Assembly: GCA_039804165.1 (NCBI GenBank)
Contig: JBDRZZ010000003.1
Span: 62,001-126,000, forward strand
From: a candidate division WOR-3 bacterium
Lineage (GTDB): Bacteria; Hydrothermota; UBA3072
Reading direction: 5' to 3'
Length of the DNA stretch: 64,000 nt
The notes beneath the pieces were generated by a model, which saw nothing but the letters and a program-made list of their open reading frames with translations, was not told the origin of the DNA and ran no database searches. Positions 9,327 to 17,259 of the stretch are shown here, in pieces (the first letter of the stretch is position 1; each line of letters opens with the position of its first letter). The position numbers and the translations under genes were made by a program.

Positions 9327-9469
9327 TAGTAAATTCCGATACAAGAAAGGCAAAGAACTGAACCAATAAATCCTGTTTCAAGAAATTGATTTATTAGGAC
9401 GCCATAAAATAACATTCCTATTCCTAAAATTAAACCAAGAAGTAAGGCAAATAAATGTTTATTTTTCAC
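9326..9469 (-). CDS. 47-residue membrane peptide with CLSC motif
   Basis: Small open frame with a GTG start overlapping the end of the TlpA-like gene and a stop overlapping the next ATG as TAATG. The peptide begins VKNKHLFALLLGLILG, has one hydrophobic helix and ends SVLCLSCIGIY. Both junctions overlap, the usual mark of a translated operon member, and two cysteines spaced CxxC suit a redox operon. I know no named family for it. It could be a small subunit or anchor of the NapH-like protein. Chance coding cannot be excluded at this length, but the double coupling argues against it. Confidence 0.65.
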   Translation of the reverse strand: MKNKHLFALLLGLILGIGMLFYGVLINQFLETGFIGSVLCLSCIGIY

Positions 9470-10019
9470 TTTCTTTTTCCTCCTCTTCTTTTAATAATTC
9501 CTTTACAATGATTTTTATTTTTTCTCCAAAACTTTCACTGAATCCCATTCTTGTATTTATTATTTCACCTTTTTTGTTTATTATAATAGTAACCGGAACT
9601 GCCTGAACCCTATATTTTCTTGCAGTTTCAATATCGCAGATTAAAATTGGATAGTTTATTTTAATAAAATCACTGAAAAATTTAAGGTTGCTCTTTTTCC
9701 CAATCCCAATCCCTAATATTACCAAATTTTCATTTTTTTCTTCTATATATTCTTTATACAAATTTTTAAGAAATAGAATTTCTTTTCTGCAGGCAGGGCA
9801 GTGAATTGCCCAAAAGTTTATAATGACTACCTTACCTTTGTATTTAGAAAGAGTGTGTTTATTCCCTTCTAAGTCTTCAAGCGTGAAGTCTGGAGCTAAA
9901 GTTTCTTTGCCTTTTTCTGGATTTGTTTTTATTTCTTTTTTTGTAGAAGAATTACTCGAGTTGCAAGAAACGGTAGGGAAAGAGCAAAGAATGATTATTA
10001 ATATTAAAAATTTATTCAA
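9459..10019 (-). CDS. TlpA/ResA-like thiol-disulfide lipoprotein
   Basis: Thioredoxin-fold protein exported across the inner membrane, where it would reduce or isomerise disulfides. The N terminus is a signal peptide ending TVSC with Cys19 as a probable lipid attachment site. A low-complexity linker follows, then an AhpC/TSA-Redoxin domain beginning LAPDFTLEDLEG. The active site is C74-P-A-C77 in NFWAIHCPAC, and the cis-Pro region is VQAVPVT. It is preceded by the glutaredoxin-like gene with an 8-base overlap. It could receive electrons through the membrane from the NapH-like protein, but no CcdA/DsbD-type gene is visible here. Confidence 0.88.
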   Translation of the reverse strand: MNKFLILIIILCSFPTVSCNSSNSSTKKEIKTNPEKGKETLAPDFTLEDLEGNKHTLSKYKGKVVIINFWAIHCPACRKEILFLKNLYKEYIEEKNENLVILGIGIGKKSNLKFFSDFIKINYPILICDIETARKYRVQAVPVTIIINKKGEIINTRMGFSESFGEKIKIIVKELLKEEEEKESEK

Positions 10020-10260
10020 ATTTCCTCCTTTTTATATTTAAAACTTTTCTAAGATGTTCTTCATTAAAACCCACAATCTTTTGATTCCCAAAAAGAAGAA
10101 CAGGAACTCCTACTTGCCCTGTTATATTTTTAAGTTCTTTTACAGCCTCAGGGTATATAGAGATATTTATCTCTTTAAATTTAATCCCATTTTCTTTTAA
10201 AAAATTCTTTAATTTAATACAATAAGGACAGTTAGAGGCAGTATAGACCTTAATATTCAT
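10012..10260 (-). CDS. glutaredoxin-like (thioredoxin-substitute) protein
   Basis: Short cytoplasmic thioredoxin-fold protein of 82 residues from the ATG at 10260. The frame extends to 10281, but the 10260 start gives the normal family N terminus (MNIKVYTASNCPYC). The CPYC active site, GVPVLLFGNQKIVGF cis-Pro/substrate region and the helix EEHLRKVL are all present. It starts inside the end of the thioredoxin reductase-like gene, an 11-base overlap, and so is probably its direct substrate, like the Grx-like/TrxR pairs of clostridia and other anaerobes. Confidence 0.88.
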   Translation of the reverse strand: MNIKVYTASNCPYCIKLKNFLKENGIKFKEINISIYPEAVKELKNITGQVGVPVLLFGNQKIVGFNEEHLRKVLNIKRRKFE

Positions 10261-11200
10261 TTTTTGCTTCGAGTGTTTCAAGAAATTTGTAAACTTCTTT
10301 AGCTCCTATAGCACCATCTCCTATAGCAGTTGCTATTTGTCGTAAGGGAGTAGTTCGGACATTTCCAATAGCAAAAACTCCAGGAAAGGATGTTCTCATA
10401 TATTGGTCTGTCAAAATAAAACCGTTCTCGTCTAATTCTAAGAGGCCTTTTACAAGTTCGCTGTTGGGGACTTCTCCTACATAAATGAAAGCACCCTTTG
10501 CTTCAAGGAATTTTATCTTTCCTTTCTTTAAATCTTTGACTTCAACGCCGCTTAACATTTCATCTCCTATAAATCTAATAACTGAATGCGATAATAGTAA
10601 TTCTATTTTTTTATTATATTTAACCCGATCTATAAGGATTTTTTCGCCAGTTGGATATTCAAGTTTTTCAATTATTGTGATATGTTTTGCAAATCTTGAG
10701 ATGTATAAAGATTCTTGAAGACCAGAGTTTCCCGCACCTATTACAACAACATTTTCCCCTTCAAAAAGAGGAGCATCACAAGTAGCACAAAAAGAGATTC
10801 CTTTATGGATAAACTCTTCTTCTCCGGGGACACCTAATTTTTTAAAAGAAGTTCCCATCGATAATATCAAAGTTAGAGAGGTGTAAGAGGAAATGGAAGT
10901 TTCTATTATAAAGGGTTTTTCTTCCAAAATTATTTTCTTAACTTCCTCATTTTTAATTATAGCTCCAAATTTTTGCGCGTGTTGATGATATAATTTCCCC
11001 AAATCTATTCCGGAGATTCCTTCTGGAAAACCCGGATAATTTTCTATATTATGAATATTAACTACATAACCTCCTGGCAGGAATTTTTCAAATACTATTG
11101 TGTCTACTTTGGATCTACCAAGATAAATTGCTGCAGTAAGTCCTGCTGGACCACTACCTATAATTGCCGTAGAGAAATGATTTTTCTTGTTAAAACTCAT
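10250..11200 (-). CDS. thioredoxin reductase-like flavoprotein with altered nucleotide site
   Basis: FAD-dependent disulfide reductase of TrxB architecture, 316 residues. The FAD motif is GSGPAGLTAAIYLGR (residues 15-29), the redox pair is C138-A-T-C141, and a second Rossmann motif GAGNSG lies near 155-160. Where classical TrxB has HRRDGFRA for the NADPH 2'-phosphate, this protein has EKLEYPTG (residues 178-185). The C-terminal FAD motif reads FAIGNVRTTPLRQ instead of the usual GDV. The fold and disulfide function are well supported, but NADPH use is doubtful. Ferredoxin-, F420- or NADH-linked variants are known in this family. Confidence 0.88.
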   Translation of the reverse strand: MSFNKKNHFSTAIIGSGPAGLTAAIYLGRSKVDTIVFEKFLPGGYVVNIHNIENYPGFPEGISGIDLGKLYHQHAQKFGAIIKNEEVKKIILEEKPFIIETSISSYTSLTLILSMGTSFKKLGVPGEEEFIHKGISFCATCDAPLFEGENVVVIGAGNSGLQESLYISRFAKHITIIEKLEYPTGEKILIDRVKYNKKIELLLSHSVIRFIGDEMLSGVEVKDLKKGKIKFLEAKGAFIYVGEVPNSELVKGLLELDENGFILTDQYMRTSFPGVFAIGNVRTTPLRQIATAIGDGAIGAKEVYKFLETLEAKNEY

Positions 11201-11205
11201 TTATT

Positions 11206-11394
11206 TCAAAAGTTTCTTTTATCTTCTCTAAGAAAAGTTCCATACATTACTCTTTCACTTACAAAAGAAAACTTATAGGAATTTCTGACATCTTCTTTTA
11301 AATCCTCGTAGGATTTTGAGATTAGAGATAAATTATCATTTAAAGAGACAACTTCTTTTAAATATTCTTTATCGCCTCTGCTTATTATACCCAA
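11206..11394 (-). CDS. hypothetical small protein before the redox operon
   Basis: A 62-residue frame from a TTG at 11394 (preceded by GAGGG) ending six bases before the TrxB-like ATG. The charged peptide contains KEYLKEVVSLNDNLSLI, SYEDLKEDVRNSYKF and FVSERVMYGTFLRE and looks mostly helical. I do not recognise it. It might be a genuine first gene of the redox operon or the tail of a larger degraded frame. A TTGACA element upstream (11441-11436) supports a transcription start here. Confidence 0.4.
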   Translation of the reverse strand: MGIISRGDKEYLKEVVSLNDNLSLISKSYEDLKEDVRNSYKFSFVSERVMYGTFLREDKRNF

Positions 11395-11413
11395 ACTACC
11401 CTCTTTTTCCTAT

Positions 11414-11441
11414 AAGGTATGAATCTTTTAAAGAATGTCAA
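11414..11441 (-). promoter_or_regulatory. candidate promoter of the redox operon
   Basis: Minus-strand TTGACA (11441-11436), 16-base spacer, TACCTT (11419-11414). It matches the spacing of other promoters in this window, although the -10 box is poor. It overlaps the stop of the decayed polymerase's last fragment. Confidence 0.35.
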
Positions 11442-12974
11442 GAGTTTATTTTAAAGATCCTTTGTATAAAATTTTCAATTTCTTTAGCTTTTTCTTCCAT
11501 CCCTCTATTTTTGTATTCTTTTATAAGAATTTCATATAATTTTTTACTCTTCGGATTAAGTTCTATCGCTTTAATAAGAATTTTTTCAGGATTTTTGAAG
11601 AAAATGACCTTTTCGTGTCTTTTTAAAAATTCATAAATTTTGAAAGGTGTTTCCCAATCAATGGGATCGCTTCTCATTGCTTTTAAGTATGAGTTATAAG
11701 CAAAGAAAAGAAAACTAACCAAATTTGTTTTATAGTATAATTGTTCGCTTACTAAACCAAGAGGTATTGAATTTTGTGGTAAGCCTCAAAGGGATTCTGC
11801 CCAAGAAAAACATTTATAAGACTTCTCATAATTTTTGTTTTTAAAATAGGCTCTTCCTTTTTCTCCAAGAAAGTGAGAAGATAAAGGTAAAAGATAAATA
11901 AGGCTTAGAAAAGATATGCTTGATTTAACCAAATTGGATAGATTAAGAGGATATTCTTTTTCTTCTTCTATTGTAAAAAGAATTGCTATAAAAATAAGAA
12001 AAATTACAGGAAGATATAGAATATTATCGAATAAAGAGTGAATGAGGATGGCAACTATGGGAATGCGTTCTGTATTTTTAAGTTTTTTATAATTAAAGAA
12101 GAAAGTTATAAATAGAAAAACATAACAGAAGAAAAAGAAATCCTCCTTCCGCAAAATAATTGAGAAATTCATTATGGGCCATTTCTGGTATTTTTTATAT
12201 TCTCCATTAACAGGAAAGTTGTATTTAAAAAGAAATTTTTTTTTTATAGTTTCTTAGTTCCCAGCCTGTGATAGGTCTATCCAAGCCAATTTTAATTGCT
12301 TATTTCCAAATGTTTGGATGTTGAAGAGAATCTGAATGAACTTTTTAATTACTCTTTTACTTACTGGGTTAGGTAGAATGAGAATTGTTCCAATCAAAAT
12401 AGGGCTAATCAAAGCGAAAATTTTTCTTTTAAAGATTAAGAAGGGGAAAACGAGAATAAAAATGAGCACAATTCTTGACCCGGTAAGGATAGAGAAGAAA
12501 AAAAGAGAAAGAAGAGGGGATATTTAATCAATTTGTTTTTTATATGGAGGCTATATAGAAATCCTAAGGTAAGTGGGAAGACAAAGAAGTTGGCATATCT
12601 ATAAGTTCCACTTACTCAATTTGGGGGAAACATAAGAGAAGAAAAATATGCTTAAAAGTAATAAATTTTTATCTGGTTTTATTAAAAGGAGTGAAATAAA
12701 AAATAGGCCAAGTATTCTAAGAAAGCTTCCATTAAATAGAGAAGTGAGGGAGAAAAATAAACTTGCAAGAAAAGAAGCGATTATAAATAAATTAAGGGGT
12801 AAAAGAAAAGAACTTTTTGGCTGTTTTTTCTTATATAAGTAGATAAGACTAAAGTCCCAAAAGATAAATAGCCCATGGGCTCTCTTCTCCCTTATAAAAA
12901 CCTGTGGCAAATATTGGTAAAGAACAGATAAAAATTTTACTAATTTCTTTAGATTTGTTCGATTCTTTCTTCAT
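11438..12974 (-). pseudogene. decayed O-antigen ligase/polymerase (Wzy_C type) with TPR tail
   Basis: Ruined polytopic membrane protein. Its ATG at 12974 overlaps the end of the wbpD-like gene. Fragments in changing frames read ICSLPIFATGFYKGEESPWA, a long membrane stretch at 12850-12600, LTGSRIVLIFILVFPF near 12490, and the diagnostic AHNEFLNYFAEGGFL just upstream of 12130. Next comes IPIVAILIHSLFDN, and last a helical repeat segment at 11722-11438 (NPEKILIKAIELNPKSKKLYE). Order, topology and the HNE loop match Wzy/WaaL-type proteins with C-terminal TPRs. At least five frame changes or stops interrupt it, so no functional product is expected. It accounts for the gene-poor stretch 11400-12950. 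Confidence 0.78.
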
Positions 12975-13521
12975 TAATTTTTCTGTATTTTTTTTTGCAT
13001 TTAGAACAAGAGGTTTCTTTTTGGTTGAAAATGATTTTGTTGCCACACTCGCAAATCCAGCCTTTTAATTTTGCCGGATTTCCATAAACTATAGCATAAT
13101 CTGGAACATCTTTTGTAACCACAGAACCTGCTCCAACAAAAGAGTATTCCCCTAAAGTGATACCACAGATTATGGTGGCATTAGCTCCTATAGTAGCTCC
13201 CCTTTTTACTATGGTTTTTAGATATTCTTTTCTTTCTTTTGGATAAGCTGCTCTTGGGTTTTTAACATTGGTAAAAACCATTGAAGGGCCGCAGAACACA
13301 TCGTCTTCTAAAGTTACTCCTTCATACACAGAAACATTATTTTGAATCTTCACATTATTCCCAATTTTAACATTTGGTCCAATACAAACATTCTGCCCGA
13401 TTGTACAATTTTCACCAATAGTGACATTAGAAAGAATATGAGAAAAATGCCAGATCTTTGTCCCATTCCCAATTTTAACATTATCGTCTATATAAGATGA
13501 TTGATGGACAAAATACCCCAT
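12949..13521 (-). CDS. WbpD/WlbB-like UDP-amino-sugar N-acetyltransferase
   Basis: Left-handed beta-helix acetyltransferase that should acetylate the 3-amino group of UDP-2-acetamido-3-amino-2,3-dideoxy-glucuronate. Hexapeptide repeats fill most of the 190 residues ([32 protein letters not shown]), with [12 protein letters not shown] and the AcCoA-site turns [10 protein letters not shown] and [12 protein letters not shown] typical of WbpD. The C-terminal CECG and CSKC pairs form a small zinc-ribbon-like tail. It sits directly downstream of a WbpB-like dehydrogenase, and a WbpE-like aminotransferase lies in the same locus, so the three-step set is complete. WbpA is not in the window. Confidence 0.88.
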   Translation of the reverse strand: MGYFVHQSSYIDDNVKIGNGTKIWHFSHILSNVTIGENCTIGQNVCIGPNVKIGNNVKIQNNVSVYEGVTLEDDVFCGPSMVFTNVKNPRAAYPKERKEYLKTIVKRGATIGANATIICGITLGEYSFVGAGSVVTKDVPDYAIVYGNPAKLKGWICECGNKIIFNQKETSCSKCKKKYRKINEERIEQI

Positions 13522-14499
13522 TTATCTTTTTTCCTCCAAAGATTTTTGAGCTTCTTTTAGGATTTTTAAAACCCGTAGGCCACTCTCCCCATCGCTTTTT
13601 GGTTTCTTTTTATTTTTTATACAATCAATAAAATCTTCGCAAACTGCGTTAAGAGGCTCATATAAAGGAATACTGGGTATATAAATATCTCCATACCTAA
13701 CACCCACGCCCCCTTTTTCTGTCCATTCAATACCTTTATCAAAAATTGTCAATTTATTCCTTAGTTCCATGTCGTCAAAGACAACCATTTTTTTACTACC
13801 CACAATTGTTAGCTTTCTTGTTTTGTTGGGATTAAGCCAGCTGAGATGAGAATGGGCATTAGCTCCAGAAGGAAATTTTAAATGAAGAAAAACAGTATCT
13901 TCAATTTTTTGTTTTTCTTGAAGATATATGCTTCCAAAGGCCTCTATTTTAGATGGAAAATCTTCTAAGAGATATAGGAAGATAGAAATATCATGGGGGC
14001 CAAGGCTCCAGAGAACATTTTCTTTAGACCGAATTACTCCTAAATTGAGGCGCTCACTATATAAATAGTAAATTTTCCCAAGCTCTCCATTTTTTATTAT
14101 TTCTTTTATTCTTGAAATGGCAGGATGATAAATAAGGAGGTGATCAACCATTAAAATTAAACCTTTTTTCTTTGCAATCTCTATTAGTTCCTCGGCTTCT
14201 TCTAGCTGAAGGGCTATTGGTTTTTCTACCAAGACATTTTTACCTTTAAGAAGAGCTTCTTTTGCAATTTTGTAGTGGGTTTCAGTAGGAGTTGCTATTG
14301 CTATTGAGTCAATTTCTTCTTTAGAAATGATTTCTTTGGCAAGCAAAAAGCTTTTAATTCCTATAAATTCTGATGTTATTTTTGAGAGTTTGTTTCTATC
14401 TGAATCACAGATTGCCACATTTTCTATTCCCAAGATCCTGACAAAGTTTCTAACTAAATTACTACCCCAATTTCCCACTCCAATTATTCCGATTTTCAT
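13522..14499 (-). CDS. Gfo/Idh/MocA oxidoreductase (WbpB-like)
   Basis: NAD(P)-dependent sugar dehydrogenase of 325 residues, probably oxidising C3 of UDP-N-acetylglucosaminuronate before transamination. The Rossmann motif GIIGVGNWGSN is at the N terminus. EKPIALQLEEAEELI is the conserved block with the active-site Lys, and GPHDISIFLYLL marks the C-terminal substrate domain. It abuts the wbpD-like gene without a gap. The start ATG follows GGAGG. Assignment to the WbpB branch depends on the neighbouring WbpD- and WbpE-like genes; the fold alone fits many substrates. Confidence 0.85.
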   Translation of the reverse strand: MKIGIIGVGNWGSNLVRNFVRILGIENVAICDSDRNKLSKITSEFIGIKSFLLAKEIISKEEIDSIAIATPTETHYKIAKEALLKGKNVLVEKPIALQLEEAEELIEIAKKKGLILMVDHLLIYHPAISRIKEIIKNGELGKIYYLYSERLNLGVIRSKENVLWSLGPHDISIFLYLLEDFPSKIEAFGSIYLQEKQKIEDTVFLHLKFPSGANAHSHLSWLNPNKTRKLTIVGSKKMVVFDDMELRNKLTIFDKGIEWTEKGGVGVRYGDIYIPSIPLYEPLNAVCEDFIDCIKNKKKPKSDGESGLRVLKILKEAQKSLEEKR

Positions 14500-14522
14500 T
14501 AAACCTCCAAAAAGTATTATAA

Positions 14523-14550
14523 AATATGTAAACTTTCATTTCTCTGTCAA
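14523..14550 (-). promoter_or_regulatory. candidate internal promoter before wbpB-like gene
   Basis: TTGACA on the minus strand (14550-14545) with CATATT 16 bases away, 24 bases before the wbpB-like ATG. The same 14-base -35 context (plus-strand form ATTTCTCTGTCAAG) occurs at 59265-59278. The -10 box is weak. Confidence 0.3.
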
Positions 14551-14561
14551 GTTTTGAAATT

Positions 14562-16013
14562 TCAAGAATCCTTTTTTAGCATAGATTTTAAGAAATATAA
14601 CTCTTTTCTTCCGATAACTCTAAATAAGATTAATAAAATAGAGTAAACTACTCCACCGAGAGATGCAACACTTACAATTTCAAGAACTCCTTTTGGAGAA
14701 AACCACCTTAATGTTAGGAGCATTATTAAAGAAGAACCTATTATCTTCCCAGTAAACTTTATCCCAATTGTAACCTTGAATAATTTATAAGAGAATGTCA
14801 AAATTATAATTGCCAAAAAAAAGTAAGATATAAATGTTGCAACAGCTGCTCCAATAATATCTATCTTTGGAACAAGTAGAAAATTAAGCCCAAGATTTAA
14901 AAGAGCGGCAAATAAAAAAGAAAAAGGCAAATATTTTGTTTTTTCTTTTAAGAGGATTATGGAAACATAAATTTGGTAAATTCCCGCAAAGAGATATCCT
15001 CCCAAAATGAATAGGATTAAGGTTCTTTTTGTTACAAATACTTCTGTTGCTAATAGTCTTAAAAGATAAGGGGCAAAATAAAAAATTAAAAAACAGGAAG
15101 GAATTGCTAATATTAAATAATATTTTAGAGAATCTTGAAGATATTCCTTGACCTCTTTTTCTTCTTTTTCTTCCCAGAGTTTTGAAATAGTAGGGAAAAG
15201 AACGAATGATATGGGGGTGAGGAAAATATTAACAAATTTTCCAAGAGAATAAGAGGCCGAGTAAACACCCACCTTGGAAATATCTAAGAAGTGAATAATT
15301 ACATAACGATCACTGTATTCAACAATCCAAAATAAAATGCTGATTGGAATTAATGGGAGGCTGTAATAAAGATAAGGGAGAATCTCTTTAAAAGATAACT
15401 TTAAAGGGAAACCCTTTGAATTTATAATATCAAAAATTATTAAGAAAGAGCCAAATCCTTCTACGATGATAAAAGAAAGGATAACTTTTTCTAACTTTCC
15501 ACCCCAAAAAACAAAAATTATCCCTAGTAGGAGAGAAAAGAAGGTAGCTAAAATTTCAATTATGGAATATTTGCATATTTGGTTGAGAATTCTGTAATAG
15601 TTGTGGAGAAAGGTGTATAAAACACGTATAAAAAGCAAAGACAAAAACAGATTAACATATAATATTTGTTTTTCGTCTCCAAACAAGAAAATCGCAATTT
15701 TTTCTTTTAAAAAGAACATAAGGAGGATAATAATTATTAGAGAAAATAAGATTAAAAATAACATAGAAAAAAAGTGCTGAGAAAAGACTTCTTCTCTTTT
15801 AGAAGGGAGATACCGGATGGAAGCAGTATCTAATCTGAGCATTAAGATAGGCACCAATAGTCCTAAACTCACAACAACTTGTGTCCATATTCCATATTCC
15901 TTAGGGCCAAGATTTTTGGCAATCAAGGGAAGTAAAATAAAGGATTTTAAATCTAATAAGATTCCTGTTGCAAGCCTAATAAGAACGTTGAAAGCAAAGT
16001 TCTCTTTTTTCAT
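14562..16013 (-). CDS. Wzx-like lipid-linked oligosaccharide flippase
   Basis: MOP/MATE-superfamily polysaccharide exporter, 483 residues with about 12-14 membrane helices. The N-terminal block NVLIRLATGILLDLKSFILLP and the AKNLGPKEYGIWTQ loop are typical of RfbX/Wzx proteins, as is the later DISKVGVYSASYSLGKF. It would move undecaprenyl-linked repeat units to the periplasm. Its ATG lies 38 bases inside the preceding GT4 gene, so translation may be coupled. Its usual partner, the Wzy polymerase, is the decayed gene at 11438-12974, so this flippase may work with another polymerase or be losing its role. Confidence 0.88.
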   Translation of the reverse strand: MKKENFAFNVLIRLATGILLDLKSFILLPLIAKNLGPKEYGIWTQVVVSLGLLVPILMLRLDTASIRYLPSKREEVFSQHFFSMLFLILFSLIIIILLMFFLKEKIAIFLFGDEKQILYVNLFLSLLFIRVLYTFLHNYYRILNQICKYSIIEILATFFSLLLGIIFVFWGGKLEKVILSFIIVEGFGSFLIIFDIINSKGFPLKLSFKEILPYLYYSLPLIPISILFWIVEYSDRYVIIHFLDISKVGVYSASYSLGKFVNIFLTPISFVLFPTISKLWEEKEEKEVKEYLQDSLKYYLILAIPSCFLIFYFAPYLLRLLATEVFVTKRTLILFILGGYLFAGIYQIYVSIILLKEKTKYLPFSFLFAALLNLGLNFLLVPKIDIIGAAVATFISYFFLAIIILTFSYKLFKVTIGIKFTGKIIGSSLIMLLTLRWFSPKGVLEIVSVASLGGVVYSILLILFRVIGRKELYFLKSMLKKDS

Positions 16014-17211
16014 AAGAATTTTTAGATGGAGTATTGCTATTTATGTTTAAAATTTGTCTTGCCACATATTCCCAAGAGAAAATTTCTTCTGCTAATTTTC
16101 TTCCCCTTTTACCCATCTCTTTTCTTAATCTTGAAGAATTGACAAGTTTTTTTATTGCTTTGAATAAAGCTTCTGCATCATTTGGAGGAACTAAAATACC
16201 TATTTTTTTCTCTTTTACTATCTCTAAGCCTCTGATTTTTGTTGTTATAATTGGAACCCCACAGGCAGCATAATCTCTGATTTTTAAGGGAGAAAGTCCT
16301 ATATTTTCATTTCTTTCTTTTATAAAAGGTGCGATTCCAATGTCAAAAGCGTTAATATATAGATTGGCTTTTTGATAAGGGACATTTCCTGTTAAAGCAA
16401 CTTGTTCTTCTTTAAACCTCGAAACCTCTTTACGAATTTTAGGCATTAAGATTCCATCTCCAACAAGAATAAATCTAACATTCTTATTTGTTTCCAAAAT
16501 CTTTGGGATTGTCTGGAGGAGATATTCTAATCCTTGCCAGATTACAAAATTACCAATAAATCCTACATATAAAAAATGAGGATCAAGACCAAGAGTTTTT
16601 TTTGCTTCTTTTTTGTTAATTGGCTTAAAGTGATTTATATCTGTGCCATTTCCAATTAGGGCTATTTTTCTCTCGTTAATTCTGTATTTAATAAGTTTTT
16701 CCTTAATTCCCGGGCTTACAACTCTGAGGAAGTCGGAAAGAAAAGCACTTTTTATTTGCATAAACTCTACTAGTTTAATCTTTTTTTCACTTTCTCCTAA
16801 AACTTTTCTTTCTTCAGAGATCCAAGAATTTAATTCAAGAATTATTTTAAATTTATTATAAAAGATTTTTAATAATCTTAAAAATAATAAATAGAAGAAA
16901 CTGGGAGGGGAAAATCTAAGGTATATTATGGAAGGTGAGAACTTAAAAGACTGCCATAAAGAGATTAAGGTAAAGTTAAAATATTTAATAAATCTAAGAA
17001 AATGGCTTCCTTTTAAGGGGTTAGGTAAAGAAAGGATTTTAAAATTTATTTTTGAATCACTAAGATTCTTGTCTATTGGCCCATAAACAATAGAAAGAAC
17101 ATTTGCTCCAAGATTGGAGAATTCTTTAGCCAAATTATAAAAATGAACCTTTGGGGCATTATCTATGGAAAAATCCACAGGTCCGATCATTAAAATTCGT
17201 TTTATAGCCAT
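15976..17211 (-). CDS. family 4 glycosyltransferase
   Basis: GT-B fold retaining glycosyltransferase of 411 residues. The N-terminal domain has IKRILMIGPVDFSIDNAPKV. The C-terminal domain has VGFIGNFVIWQGLEYL, GDGILMPKIRKEV and the donor-site region PLKIRDYAACGVPIITT with the family Glu replaced by Asp. GRKLAEEIFSW is the usual tail helix. It probably adds one sugar to the surface glycan repeat; donor and acceptor cannot be told. The last residues overlap the flippase start. Confidence 0.87.
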   Translation of the reverse strand: MAIKRILMIGPVDFSIDNAPKVHFYNLAKEFSNLGANVLSIVYGPIDKNLSDSKINFKILSLPNPLKGSHFLRFIKYFNFTLISLWQSFKFSPSIIYLRFSPPSFFYLLFLRLLKIFYNKFKIILELNSWISEERKVLGESEKKIKLVEFMQIKSAFLSDFLRVVSPGIKEKLIKYRINERKIALIGNGTDINHFKPINKKEAKKTLGLDPHFLYVGFIGNFVIWQGLEYLLQTIPKILETNKNVRFILVGDGILMPKIRKEVSRFKEEQVALTGNVPYQKANLYINAFDIGIAPFIKERNENIGLSPLKIRDYAACGVPIITTKIRGLEIVKEKKIGILVPPNDAEALFKAIKKLVNSSRLRKEMGKRGRKLAEEIFSWEYVARQILNINSNTPSKNSYEKRELCFQRSY

Positions 17212-17259
17212 ATTAAAAATATTATTTTAAATATGCCTTTCTCTTCTAGGAGGTCCAAT

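Noticed and set aside
3626-12974. Broken genes as pure sequencing error
   Set aside because: Lesions are concentrated in four genes, include an exact 13-base duplication, stops and an apparent large deletion, while interleaved genes are clean. Not fully excluded without reads.
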